Positions 40,372 through 50,314 of a stretch of DNA of 64,000 nt are shown here, in pieces. Positions within the stretch are counted from its first letter, which is position 1; every line of letters starts with the position of its first letter. The stretch comes from CBDFKJ01 sp965248805 (lineage in GTDB: Bacteria; Pseudomonadota; Alphaproteobacteria; UBA6615), in the NCBI GenBank assembly GCA_965248805.1, contig CBDFKJ010000009.1:806001-870000 (forward strand), in the 5' to 3' direction. The notes beneath the pieces are model-generated. The model ran no database searches. It saw only the letters and a program-made list of their open reading frames with translations, and was not told the origin of the DNA. The position numbers and the translations under genes are program-made.

Positions 40372-41795
40372 TTCTGTCTGAACATAGAGATTTAGACGGG
40401 CGTCGTGCGATGGCATTGAGACGACAGAGCGAGGTTCAGGGTGACCTCGTGGTGACATGGGCGGAGATGCCGCGTTCGCCTGGACACGCGTTTTCCGACC
40501 GGCTGCATGAGTTGCTGACCGAGTCTGGCTTTGACGGCTTCGTGGAGGCGACGTGCAAGCCATACTACGCACCTCGGATGGGGGCTCCTTCGCTGCCGCC
40601 GGGGCGTTATTTCCGGATGCACATGATCGGCTATTTCGAGGGCATCGGCAGCGAGCGCGGCATCGCTTGGCGCTGTTCGGATTCGCTGTCGCTTCGCGCG
40701 TTTCTGCGGTTGGCGAACCGGGACAAGGTTCCCGATCATTCCTGGTTGTCGAAGACGCGCGGCCGGCTGCCGCACGAGGTCCATGAAAAGGTTTTCGACT
40801 GGGTTCTGGCTCTCGTCGCCGCGCGCGGTCTGGTGAAGGGCGAGCGGATCGGCGTCGACGGCTCGACGATGGAAGCCAACGCCGCCCTGCGAGCCATCGT
40901 GCGGCGCGATAGCGGCGAGACCTATCGCGAGATGCTGACGCAAATGGCGAAGGAGAGTGGCGTCGAAACGCCGACGATCGACGACCTCGTCCGGCTCGAT
41001 CGCCGGCGGAAGGGCAAGAAGCTTTCGAACAAGGATTGGACGAGCCCGACCGATCCTGATGCGAAGATCGCGCGGATGAAGGACGGCACCACGCATCTGG
41101 CCTACAAGCCCGAGCACGCGGTCGATCTCGACACCGGCGTCATCGTTGCGGCACCGATCTATCCAGCCGATGAAGGCGACACGACGACTTTGCCTGGGAC
41201 GCTGGAGGCGGCCGCGCGCAACCTCGCCGAGGTCGGTCTGGCTCCAACACGGGCAGAGCCCTGCAGTCTCGTTGGCGACAAGGGCTATCATTCACGCGAG
41301 GGGCTGAAAGACCTCGACGGCGGCGTCTGGAAAACGCGGATCTCCGAGCCGGAGCCCGCCAACGGCTATCTGCGCTGGCATGGCGACCAGGCGGCACGTC
41401 AGGCTGTCTACGCCAACCGGGCGCGATTGAAGTCCGGCGTCGCGCGGAACGCCATGCGCAGGCGCGGTGAGATGGTCGAGCGCAGCTTCGCCCATGTCCT
41501 CGACCGTGGCGGCATGCGCCGCGCGTTGCTGCGGGCGCGCGAGAACGTCCACAAACGCTACCTGATCCATGTCGCCGGGTTCAATCTCGGCATTCTGATG
41601 CGCGCGCTGTTCGGATCAGGCACGCCGAGGGAGGCTGCGAGTGCAAAGAGTACCCTTTTGTTCGTTATTCAGTTCGATGCTGCCCTGGCGATCGCCATCG
41701 TGGCGAACATCGAAGGCAAACCAGCCATGCTCGTTATCATCATCATCGTCGCCCCCAAAACCGATTGATCAAAGCGCGACTTCATCACCGGGCTG
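40342..41795 (+). mobile_element. IS-B element (IS1182-like), copy 1
   Basis: The element is 1454 bp with ends CAGCCCGTTGACGGAGTC and GACTTCATCACCGGGCTG (inverted). The transposase is intact (40410-41768). The four-base flanks differ (CTAC at left, GTAA at right), unlike the matching duplications of other copies. Either the flanks mutated or this copy has recombined with another. It separates the small unknown gene from fliO. Confidence 0.92.
40410..41768 (+). CDS. IS-B transposase, intact (452 residues)
   Basis: The protein starts MALRRQSEVQGDLVVTWAEM. It has PGRYFRMHMIGYFEGIG, GERIGVDGSTMEANAAL (first catalytic Asp region), LAYKPEHAVDLDTGVIVAA, CSLVGDKGYHSREGLKDL (second Asp) and EMVERSFAHVLDRGGMRR (Glu). 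This is a DDE transposase of the DUF772/DDE_Tnp_1 type. The same 452-residue protein is encoded by the second copy at 48929. Confidence 0.92.
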   Translation: MALRRQSEVQGDLVVTWAEMPRSPGHAFSDRLHELLTESGFDGFVEATCKPYYAPRMGAPSLPPGRYFRMHMIGYFEGIGSERGIAWRCSDSLSLRAFLRLANRDKVPDHSWLSKTRGRLPHEVHEKVFDWVLALVAARGLVKGERIGVDGSTMEANAALRAIVRRDSGETYREMLTQMAKESGVETPTIDDLVRLDRRRKGKKLSNKDWTSPTDPDAKIARMKDGTTHLAYKPEHAVDLDTGVIVAAPIYPADEGDTTTLPGTLEAAARNLAEVGLAPTRAEPCSLVGDKGYHSREGLKDLDGGVWKTRISEPEPANGYLRWHGDQAARQAVYANRARLKSGVARNAMRRRGEMVERSFAHVLDRGGMRRALLRARENVHKRYLIHVAGFNLGILMRALFGSGTPREAASAKSTLLFVIQFDAALAIAIVANIEGKPAMLVIIIIVAPKTD

Positions 41796-41818
41796 GTAAG
41801 GCCGAGCGCGCGGTCGCC

Positions 41819-42142
41819 ATGGAGATCGTCGCCTATTTCCGTTTCATACTGGCGCTGGATTTTGTTATCGCGCTGATCGCGGGGATCGCCTGGCTGATGC
41901 GGCGCCATGGTGTCGGCGGCCGCATCGTCACGGCGCGCAAGGGGCGGCTGTCGATTGTAGAGGTGGCGCCGCTTGCCGCCCGCCGGCGCGCGGTGCTGCT
42001 GCGCCGGGACAATGTCGAGCATTTGCTCGTGTTGGGTCCGACCCACGAGACCGTGGTCGAATCCCATATTCGGAGCGATTCCGGTGACCGCACGGCCGCC
42101 GAGGAGCGCGACTGGTCAGCGCGGCGCGAAGGCACAGCATGA
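41819..42142 (+). CDS. fliO: FliO-like flagellar biosynthesis protein
   Basis: The 107-residue protein has one N-terminal membrane helix (YFRFILALDFVIALIAGIAW) and a short cytoplasmic part with LSIVEVAPLAARRRAVLLRRDN, matching the FliO pattern (FIG/bypass domain with a conserved Arg-rich strand). FliO helps assemble the FliP ring. The stop overlaps the fliP ATG by four bases, the usual fliO-fliP arrangement. An IS-B element ends 23 bases before the start, so promoter or ribosome site may be lost. Confidence 0.8.
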   Translation: MEIVAYFRFILALDFVIALIAGIAWLMRRHGVGGRIVTARKGRLSIVEVAPLAARRRAVLLRRDNVEHLLVLGPTHETVVESHIRSDSGDRTAAEERDWSARREGTA

Positions 42143-42870
42143 AAATACGTGCTGCCGCGGCTGCGCTACCGGCGCTGGTCCTGCTCGCGTGGCCCGCGGC
42201 AGCGCAGGAACTGAGCCTGGATTTTGGCCTCGACGGCACGACCACGACCGGGCGCATCGTTCAGTTGGTCGTGCTGCTGACGGTACTGTCGCTGGCGCCG
42301 TCGATCATCGTCATGTTCACCAGCTTTACCCGGATAGTTGTCGTGCTGTCGCTCCTGCGCAGTGCAATGGGGACGCAGCAGACGCCGCCAAACACCGTAC
42401 TCGTCAGCTTGGCGCTTTTTCTGACAGCGTTTGTCATGGCGCCGACGTTGGAGACCGTCTACCGCGAGGTCGTCGAGCCGCTGGTGGCCGACGAGATCAG
42501 CGAGGAAGAGGCGTTCGATCGATCGATCGCTCCCGTGCATGGCTTTATGGTTTCCCATGTCCGTGACCAAGATCTGCAACTGTTCGTCGACATGGCCGAC
42601 GTCGAAGAGCTGATCGAGCCGGAGGAGACGCCCCTGCGCGCACTGGTTCTGGCGTTCATGATTTCGGAGCTGCGGCGGGCGTTTGAAATCGGTTTTCTGT
42701 TGTTCGTGCCATTCGTCATCATCGACATGGTGGTCGCATCGATCCTGATGTCCATGGGCATGATGATGCTGCCGCCGGTGATGATCTCACTGCCGTTCAA
42801 GCTGATTTTCTTCGTGCTGGTCGACGGCTGGTATCTGGTCGCCGGCAGTCTGGTGGCAAGCTTCGGCTAG
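42139..42870 (+). CDS. fliP: Flagellar export protein FliP
   Basis: The 243-residue protein has a cleavable signal (MKIRAAAAALPALVLLAWPAA), then SIIVMFTSFTRIVVVLSLLR and a C-terminal MGMMMLPPVMISLPFKLIFF. Five FliP form the core of the export gate in the MS ring. It is intact. It overlaps fliO and is convergent with the TPR protein gene. Confidence 0.94.
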   Translation: MKIRAAAAALPALVLLAWPAAAQELSLDFGLDGTTTTGRIVQLVVLLTVLSLAPSIIVMFTSFTRIVVVLSLLRSAMGTQQTPPNTVLVSLALFLTAFVMAPTLETVYREVVEPLVADEISEEEAFDRSIAPVHGFMVSHVRDQDLQLFVDMADVEELIEPEETPLRALVLAFMISELRRAFEIGFLLFVPFVIIDMVVASILMSMGMMMLPPVMISLPFKLIFFVLVDGWYLVAGSLVASFG

Positions 42871-42909
42871 CGCCGAACGCGGCGCGGCGGGCCGATGCGC
42901 CCGGCGTTG

Positions 42910-45900
42910 TCAGTTGATGACCGGATCGCCCGAGGCCCAACGCTGGCGGTAGGTGTCCATGAACGCCTGATAGTCGTCAAGCGCCGCAATTTCGCTGCGC
43001 AGTGTGTCCACGTCGTCGGCGGAGCTTTCGGGATCGGTGAAGAGGCGGAACTCGCCGGCAAGCGGCGTATCGGCCATCGCCGTACCGAAGCGGGCGCGCA
43101 GTCCGTCGAGACCGACACGGTTGCCCGCCAGCAAGTACGCCGCGGCCAGATTGAGCACGGTTTGGGCCTTCTCCTTCGACGGCGCGCCGGCGGCAATCGG
43201 CGGGGCATCGACCAACCGCTGTAACGACGTGGCGGCTGCCCCCCATTGCTTGGCGCGCCAATGCAACTGGGCGCGCAACGATTAGGCGTCGGCCGTGGTA
43301 TCGTTCGCCAGCAGGGCGAGCGCCTGGGCATCGTTCTGCCGGGCGAATTCGGCGCGCGCCGCCAGGCGGCCGCGTTCGGCGACCATATCTGGCGGTAGAT
43401 TGGGCTGTGCGGATTTTCCCAATGCGGCCGCAGCCGCCTCGGGATTGTGGTCGAGCAGATAGATGGCGGCCAGTTGCGCACCGATATCGGCCTTGTCGGC
43501 GCCGGCGCTACGAAACTCGATCTGATGCTCCAACAGCTCCGCCGCCTTGCCCAGCAGGTCCACGGCCACCAGCCGGTCGGTCAACTCGCGCACCATTCGA
43601 TCGCCGTCGGGGCCCGCCGGCGTCAATTCGCGAAACTTGTCAAACAGCGCGATCGCAGTGACCGGCGATAGCGTGTCGGCGCCGCCGTCCAGATACAGAT
43701 GCTGAAACGCTTCGGTCATGGTGCGCGTCACTTCACCCGATTGGGAGTGGTCGGGAAAGTTGGACACCGCGCGACGCAGCGACAACAAGCCGTCACGGTA
43801 GTTTTCCTGGGCAAACTGCTGGTCGCCTAGGCGCTGGAGAACCGCAAACTCGAACTCATCCCCGCGCCACACGTAGCTCAGCCGCTCCAAGCGTTCGATC
43901 GCATCATCCGGCACGATCTGGTCGAGTTGCAGCAACAGGTCGATGCGTGCGAACTCGGCCTCGGCGCGCGCCCGATGGTCGGTGGATGCGGCGGCGCGAT
44001 TGAGTAGAAGCAATGCGTTCTCGTCATCGCCCTCGAGGGCCCGCAGGCGTCCGCGCAACACCAATAAGCGGTCGCGCTCGAGTCCATTGAGTTCAAGCGA
44101 GTCGAGCGCCGCGACATGGGTCGACGCGCTCGCCGGATCCTCCGAATGCAGCGCCGCGTCTACGGCCAGAAACAGCAGGCGGCGTCGCACCGGCGGCGGA
44201 TAGCGGGTCAGGAAATGATGCGCGCGCGAAAACGCAAGCGTTGCGCGCTGCCAATCGGCTGAGGCCGCCGCCAGCGCGCCGCGCCACAAATCCAGCTCTG
44301 GATAGACGCCTACGGCCGGGTTCTGCAGATCCTCCGCCGCCCCCTGGTAGTCGCCGAAGAACTGCCTGCTCGCGCCGCGCAGCGCGATGAAATCCGCGTC
44401 CCGCTCCAATCCCGGCGCCTCGCGCAACGCAGCCGCCAGTGTGCCCAAAGCATCGGCCGCAAAGCCGTTGGCCAGGAACAGTTGGGAGAGCTGCATCCGC
44501 GCTGCCACAAGCTCGTCGCCCTCCGCGTTGACGATGGTCTGCAACAGCGCTTGTCGCGCGTCGGTGAATTCAGCCTCTACGGTTCGTCGGCCGGCGGCGC
44601 CAAGCAGGCGGCTTGCGATCGCGTCGAAGGCCCGTCCGTCCATTGCGCGAGCATGGTCGGACTCGTTGGCGAGACGAAGTCCGTCATCGGTCGTGATCTC
44701 GATCGAACCCGCCTCGTTGCGCACCCGCAAGCCGTCGCTGCGCACCTCGATGGCGATCCCCTGAGCCGTGGGCAGGACTCCGAAATCGGCGTAGTCGTGG
44801 CCGCGGTCGAAGCCGGTGCCCGGCTCCGCCAACGGTACGACCCACAACGCGTCGCCGACGGCGGGGTCGTGAATGCGAACCGGCGTGCCACCGTCGGGGG
44901 CAACAATCACCGCTCGGGCCCGGCTGCTGCGATCAACGGCGAGATCAAGCGGTGCGACCGGTGTCAGCGTGTTCGACTTCAACGAGATTTCCCAAGCCGT
45001 CTCGGTGCGGCGGGCCACGGGGTGAAAGTCCGGCGCGGTCTTTACGCGCACGACGGTGGCGACTTCGTGTGGGAGTTGCACGACCGATTCGATCAGGCTC
45101 GTCCGGTCGTCCGCTGACACATCAAGATTGACGTTCTCGTCGAAGATTAGCCACAACGCACCGCCGCGGTGAAACACAGCAGCCCGTGGCGGTGTCTTGA
45201 ACGGCACGATCAGGGTCGCGCCGTCGAGCGCTTGCCGGTAGGTGACGTCCACTTCGCCATCGATCGCGTCGGCGGGCTCCGCCGGTTCGTCGGCGTCTTC
45301 AATCTCGAGATTTCGCGCAAGGCCGGCTTGCGCGGCATCCTCGGCGCCCTCTGCCGGTCTGACGACCGGCGTAATCCTGGTCGGTGCGGGAATATCCGCC
45401 GCCGGCGGTTCGGCCTCCGCCGCCGGCGCGCCCGGGTCAAGCAGGTGCAACGGCGGCTCGGCCGCGATGACTACTGCGGGTTCTGTCGGCGGCTCGGCGG
45501 CCGGCACAATCTCCGGTTTGCGTACCGGCCTTGCTGGGGTCACGCGCGCACCCTGTGGAGCCGGCGGCGGTGCCGCCTCCGCAACCGGAGGCGGTCCGGC
45601 TTCAAGCGGCGGTAACGGCGGCTCTTCAGCAATGGCTACAGCTTCGCCCGCTGGTTCGGCGGCGGCCGGCGGCGCAATCGCCGGTTTGCGAATCGGCTTT
45701 GCCTGGACGACAGGCGCGACCTGAGCAGCTGCCGACGGTGCCGGATGGAGCAGGTCGACGACGACGGAATTTTCCAATGCAAAGTGCCGCAAACCGAATT
45801 CGCGCTTGAGGTCGAACCGGGCGGTCACGCCGTCCTCGTCCACGCGTGGTGCGCCGGCATGTTCGCCCAAGTGCTCGATCACGGCCGCGAAATCGGGCTC

Positions 45901-46119
45901 CAGCGCCCGCTCGAACCGGACAACCAGGACGGCATCGACGATGGTTGCCTGATATCCGACCGGGCTCGGCCAGTCGAATACGATTCGCCCGAAGGTGTCA
46001 TGTGGCCAGGCGCGTACGCGCACCGGGTCAGCCGCATCTGCGGACGGGATCGCGAGCAGGGCCGCCAGCGCGGCAGCGCCGAGCCTGCTCACGAACCGAG
46101 CTGGTATGTCATGTGTCAC
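42910..46119 (-). pseudogene. Large exported TPR protein with internal stop
   Basis: The frame opens with GTG 46119 overlapping the MotB-like stop. It has a signal peptide (LGAAALAALLAIPSADAAD), an AMIN-like N-terminal domain (HDTFGRIVFDWPSPVGY), two degenerate Pro/Ala/Glu-rich repeats around residues 150 to 260 and many TPR-like helices after residue 500. At codon 946 (43282-43284) a TAA stops it; the same frame then continues with LRAQLHWRAKQWGAAATSLQ to 42910. Either the last 124 codons are lost by a nonsense change or the protein ends early. TPR proteins next to MotB-like genes are usual in this order and may serve the motor or cell envelope. Confidence 0.72.
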
Positions 46120-46838
46120 GGAAGGCCCCCGTCTTCGCGCACAATGATGTCAACACGTCCGGCCATCGACTGACGCTGCGCTATTGGCAGGGCCGGATCG
46201 AGCTCTCCGAATTGGCTCCCCCCACGGCCAAATATACCGATTTCGCGACTATATCCAGCCCTGTGGAACGCGGTGGCGACGGTCGCGGCGCGGCTGAGCG
46301 ACAGTTCCCAATTCGATGGAAACGCCTGGCTCGGAGGCGGCGTCGGGTCGGTGTGGCCGATTACGTCCACGCTATTGCGCACGGCGCCCAATGTGCCTGC
46401 CAACAGGAACAAGGGCTCTTCGGCCACCGGTTGCAGGTCCGCCGACCACGGATCGAACAACAACCGGTCCGGTAGCGAGATGATGAGCCGGTCCGGCAGG
46501 CGCTCCATACTGGCCGCGGCCAGTCGCGGCTCGGCGTCGAGCTGGGTCGCCAACAAGGCGGCGAGATAGTCGAGGGACAACGCCGGCTCGACCTCGATCG
46601 ACGGCAATCCCAGGCCGTCGTCTTGACCCGGGGATTCTAAGTGTCCCGGCATGTTGAACTGGCGCCCCAGCGCCAGGGCGGCTGTCTTCCACTTCTCGTC
46701 CTCGACCTCGGACATGGCGAATTTGAGTACGAAGAAGGCCAGGATGATGGCCGCCAGGTCGGCGAAGGTGATCAGCTACGCGCCCGCGTTTGCCTTCGCG
46801 GCGGCGGATGAGCGCCGCGGCGGCCTCGTCGTCGGCAT
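46116..46838 (-). pseudogene. MotB-like (OmpA domain) protein 2, nonsense at conserved Trp
   Basis: Starting ATG 46838 (site GAGCGAGGG), the frame reads MPTTRPPRRSSAAAKANAGA and then TAG (46776-46778). It resumes in the same frame with LITFADLAAIILAFFVLKFA, the single membrane helix of MotB proteins. A Trp at this place is near-universal, so TGG to TAG is the simplest event. The C-terminal OmpA-like part has VDVIGHTDPTPPPSQAF and GSQFGELDPALPIAQRQS for peptidoglycan binding. A membrane Asp (in FADLAA) for proton flow is present. Full length would be 240 residues. Confidence 0.82.
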
Positions 46839-46849
46839 CGTGCCCTCGC

Positions 46850-47506
46850 TCACGGTTGATCGTCCGCTGCAACTCGGAAAACGAGACGAACGCGATGCGC
46901 GGCGTTACCGATTAGTCCGGCGGAGACAACGGAGCCCCGCGCGCCCCGTGCCACGAACGCGCGCGCCAGCGTTCCCGAGCGCCGCACAGGGAAGGCGAGA
47001 TCGCCGTCGCGGACCGTTCGGTGCCCGATTTCGATGTTCAACTCATGGCGGAGACCGGCTGGGGCATCACTCACGGCGGTGGTGAGCCGGTCCAGCAGCG
47101 CGCTTCGATCGCCGCGTAGCGCACTGTCGCCCGGCAGGAAGATTTCCCCGTCCGGCAGCAGCACAAACAGCTCTGTTCCGCGGCGCGTAAGGAGCGTTTC
47201 TTCGATCGGAATCTCGTCGGACAGGATATCGGCGATGGTCAGCTCCAGCCGCTCGGCACCCTGCAATGGCGTCGGGATCTTTGCGCCACCTTGCGCGAAT
47301 CGGTCGGCGCGGAAGGTAGTGCTCAGGCTACCCAGTACTCGCTCGGTGCGGTCGGCCTCCAAGCGCGTGAGCGAGTTCAGCAACAGGAAGAACGCGAGCA
47401 GTAGAAGAAACAGAGATAGGGAGGAGATGACGACGGAACCGTGCCGGCTCTATTGCCGGGCATCGTTCGTGCGCCTTTGAGGCCGTCCCGCGCTGCTCTT
47501 CATCAT
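46850..47506 (-). pseudogene. MotB-like (OmpA domain) protein 1, early nonsense
   Basis: From ATG 47506 the frame reads MMKSSAGRPQRRTNDARQ and then TAG at codon 19 (47450-47452). It continues in frame with SVVISSLSLFLLLLAFFLLL, a membrane helix, and LVLLPDGEIFLPG-like beta-strand elements of an OmpA/MotB domain, ending VRLVFRVAADDQP. Unlike protein 2 it has no Asp in the helix, so it is perhaps a structural partner rather than a proton-carrying stator. The stop probably arose from CAG. The gene precedes MotB-like 2 directly. A MotA gene is absent from the window. Confidence 0.72.
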
Positions 47507-47581
47507 GGCCGTACCGCGAATTGCCCAGGCTCGCGATGACTGCGAACACGGCGCGCCGCCGCTGGCTATGGCGGTTGCCGC

Positions 47582-47608
47582 GCGCCCGCTCAAATCAAAA
47601 GCGGGCGC
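47582..47608 (-). terminator. Hairpin directly after cheZ-like gene
   Basis: A perfect 9-base stem (GCGCCCGCT with AGCGGGCGC) with a 9-base loop begins one base after the cheZ-like stop. No T-run follows, so it may act as an attenuator or RNA-end stabiliser rather than a full terminator. Confidence 0.5.
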
Positions 47609-48259
47609 CTAGTCCATATCGGCAAGTAGTGCGTCGATCTCAGCCTTTGACCGTCCCTCGCTGCCGAGCTGCGGACCGTTCAGCAGATCGCGCTCGTCGC
47701 TCTTGCCGGCCTCGCCCTTGCGTGCTTCATTCGGTGCACTCTGGTCATGTTCGGCAATCTGATCGCCCATCGCAGAGACGATATTCGTGATGCGCGTCTC
47801 GATGAAGCGAAGCGTGTTTACGACCTTGCCGACGCGCTGGCCGGTGATGTCCTGGAAGCTGCAGGCCTCGTAGATCGCGGTCACCGCATCGACCAGCCGA
47901 TCGCCGTTGTTGTCCTTCATGTCTCCGGCGATGGACTCGATGATTTCGGCGGCCTCCATGATGTTGTTGGTCGCGTCTTCGGTTGCCGATACGACCGCAT
48001 CGAGTTCGTCCGTTGCGCGCGCGATATGGTCGTCATTGATCTCCGACAAGTTGATGATCTCGCGCCGCGCCATGCGGATCTCGTTCGCCATGGCCTCGAG
48101 CTCGCGAAAGAGCTGCAGATCCTTGACCGATAGGTCGCCTTCCAGGCTGTTGACTATGGATTGCACGATCGAGGTAATCTCCTCTAGGTCGACACCCGAA
48201 GCGGCTCGCAGTGCCGCAACGCGGTCGCTTGTCCCGCAATCGTTTGCCGGCTCGGCCAT
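47609..48259 (-). CDS. cheZ: CheZ-like CheY-P phosphatase
   Basis: The 216-residue, mostly helical protein has ACSFQDITGQRVGKVVNTL, matching the CheZ active-site block with the catalytic Asp and Gln of D-x-T-G-Q. Long helices around EAMANEIRMARREIINLSE form the four-helix bundle. The C-terminal KAEIDALLADMD is the usual CheY-binding tail. It dephosphorylates CheY-P and so ends tumbling signals. The gene appears intact, 50 bases after cheY on the same strand. Confidence 0.87.
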   Translation of the reverse strand: MAEPANDCGTSDRVAALRAASGVDLEEITSIVQSIVNSLEGDLSVKDLQLFRELEAMANEIRMARREIINLSEINDDHIARATDELDAVVSATEDATNNIMEAAEIIESIAGDMKDNNGDRLVDAVTAIYEACSFQDITGQRVGKVVNTLRFIETRITNIVSAMGDQIAEHDQSAPNEARKGEAGKSDERDLLNGPQLGSEGRSKAEIDALLADMD

Positions 48260-48309
48260 GATCGGCTCCGATGGACGAGTGGTGTTTGTTGGTGTTGGTA
48301 CGCGATTGC

Positions 48310-48696
48310 CTAAAAGTTGCCGATTACCGATTCCATCTTCTGCTTCAAGGTTGACGCGTTGAACGGCTTGACGATGTAGTTGGAGACGCCGGCCTCCTTT
48401 GCCGCGATGACGTTCTCGATCTTGCTCTCGGCAGTGACCATGATGAAGGCCAAACTCTTGAGCTTGTTGTCGGTGCGGATCTCCTTCAGCAGCTGCAGGC
48501 CGGTCATGGGTTCCATGTTCCAGTCGGATATCACCAACCCATAATCCTTTTGACGCAGCTTCGTAAGGGCCGTGCTGCCGTCGGCCGCTTCCTCGACATT
48601 GTCAAAGCCCAGTTGCTTCAGAAGATTGCGCACGATCCGCAGCATCGTCTTGTAGTCATCGACGATCAGGATCGACATTCCCATATCAACGGCCAT
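48310..48696 (-). CDS. cheY: Chemotaxis response regulator CheY
   Basis: A 128-residue single receiver domain with SILIVDDYKTMLRIVRNLL (acidic pair), LVISDWNMEPMTGLQLLKEI (phospho-Asp), FIMVTAES (Thr) and NYIVKPFNASTL (Lys). When phosphorylated it binds the FliM/FliN switch. ATG 48696 gives MAVDMGMSIL; an internal ATG at 48681 is possible. The protein is intact. Its upstream region is cut after 82 bases by an IS-A element. Confidence 0.92.
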   Translation of the reverse strand: MAVDMGMSILIVDDYKTMLRIVRNLLKQLGFDNVEEAADGSTALTKLRQKDYGLVISDWNMEPMTGLQLLKEIRTDNKLKSLAFIMVTAESKIENVIAAKEAGVSNYIVKPFNASTLKQKMESVIGNF

Positions 48697-48860
48697 TGCC
48701 CTACCCTCGACTCCCGTAGCGTGCCCGCGTGCGGGCGGTTCCCGCGTTAACGATAGTAACTCAGCACAATTCGCTTAACAGCCCGTTGAAGAAGACTGAG
48801 TTGATGAAGCATCGGGCGTGATAACAATGGCGGCGGCGAGACCCGGCGCCGGGGGGTTAT

Positions 48861-50314
48861 CAGCCCGTTGACGAAGTCCGGCGTGTCTGATTCTGTCTGA
48901 ACATAGAGATTTAGACGGGCGTCGTGCGATGGCATTGAGACGACAGAGCGAGGTTCAGGGTGACCTCGTGGTGACATGGGCGGAGATGCCGCGTTCGCCT
49001 GGACACGCGTTTTCCGACCGGCTGCATGAGTTGCTGACCGAGTCTGGCTTTGACGGCTTCGTGGAGGCGACGTGCAAGCCATACTACGCACCTCGGATGG
49101 GGGCTCCTTCGCTGCCGCCGGGGCGTTATTTCCGGATGCACATGATCGGCTATTTCGAGGGCATCGGCAGCGAGCGCGGCATCGCTTGGCGCTGTTCGGA
49201 TTCGCTGTCGCTTCGCGCGTTTCTGCGGTTGGCGAACCGGGACAAGGTTCCCGATCATTCCTGGTTGTCGAAGACGCGCGGCCGGCTGCCGCACGAGGTC
49301 CATGAAAAGGTTTTCGACTGGGTTCTGGCTCTCGTCGCCGCGCGCGGTCTGGTGAAGGGCGAGCGGATCGGCGTCGACGGCTCGACGATGGAAGCCAACG
49401 CCGCCCTGCGAGCCATCGTGCGGCGCGATAGCGGCGAGACCTATCGCGAGATGCTGACGCAAATGGCGAAGGAGAGTGGCGTCGAAACGCCGACGATCGA
49501 CGACCTCGTCCGGCTCGATCGCCGGCGGAAGGGCAAGAAGCTTTCGAACAAGGATTGGACGAGCCCGACCGATCCTGATGCGAAGATCGCGCGGATGAAG
49601 GACGGCACCACGCATCTGGCCTACAAGCCCGAGCACGCGGTCGATCTCGACACCGGCGTCATCGTTGCGGCACCGATCTATCCAGCCGATGAAGGCGACA
49701 CGACGACTTTGCCTGGGACGCTGGAGGCGGCCGCGCGCAACCTCGCCGAGGTCGGCCTGGCTCCAACACGGGCAGAGCCCTGCAGTCTCGTTGGCGACAA
49801 GGGCTATCATTCACGCGAGGGGCTGAAAGACCTCGACGGCGGCGTCTGGAAAACGCGGATCTCCGAGCCGGAGCCCGCCAACGGCTATCTGCGCTGGCAT
49901 GGCGACCAGGCGGCACGTCAGGCTGTCTACGCCAACCGGGCGCGATTGAAGTCCGGCGTCGCGCGGAACGCCATGCGCAGGCGCGGTGAGATGGTCGAGC
50001 GCAGCTTCGCCCATGTCCTCGACCGTGGCGGCATGCGCCGCGCGTTGCTGCGGGCGCGCGAGAATGTCCACAAACGCTACCTGATCCATGTCGCCGGGTT
50101 CAATCTCGGCATTCTGATGCGCGCGCTGTTCGGATCAGGCACGCCGAGGGAGGCTGCGAGTGCAAAGAGCACCCTTTTGTTCGTTATTCAGTTCGATGCT
50201 GCCCTGGCGATCGCCATCGTGGCGAACATCGAAGGCAAACCAGCCATGCTCGTTATCATCATCATCGTCGCCCCCAAAACCGATTGATCAAAGCGCGACT
50301 TCATCACCGGGGGG
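48861..50314 (+). mobile_element. IS-B element copy 2, nested in IS-A
   Basis: The element is 1454 bp with a TTAT duplication (48857-48860 and 50315-50318), inserted in IS-A. The right end reads CACCGGGGGG instead of CACCGGGCTG, as if two bases had been changed to match the IS-A sequence CCGGGGGGTTAT found just left of the element. The transposase (48929-50287) is intact and identical in protein to copy 1. Confidence 0.92.
48929..50287 (+). CDS. IS-B transposase, second copy, intact
   Basis: The 452-residue protein is identical to that at 40410. The DNA differs at only a few silent positions, for example within the CSLVGDKGY region. Catalytic landmarks are as in the first copy. Even with one damaged element end, this gene could supply transposase to IS-B and IS-A copies that keep their ends. 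Confidence 0.92.
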   Translation: MALRRQSEVQGDLVVTWAEMPRSPGHAFSDRLHELLTESGFDGFVEATCKPYYAPRMGAPSLPPGRYFRMHMIGYFEGIGSERGIAWRCSDSLSLRAFLRLANRDKVPDHSWLSKTRGRLPHEVHEKVFDWVLALVAARGLVKGERIGVDGSTMEANAALRAIVRRDSGETYREMLTQMAKESGVETPTIDDLVRLDRRRKGKKLSNKDWTSPTDPDAKIARMKDGTTHLAYKPEHAVDLDTGVIVAAPIYPADEGDTTTLPGTLEAAARNLAEVGLAPTRAEPCSLVGDKGYHSREGLKDLDGGVWKTRISEPEPANGYLRWHGDQAARQAVYANRARLKSGVARNAMRRRGEMVERSFAHVLDRGGMRRALLRARENVHKRYLIHVAGFNLGILMRALFGSGTPREAASAKSTLLFVIQFDAALAIAIVANIEGKPAMLVIIIIVAPKTD

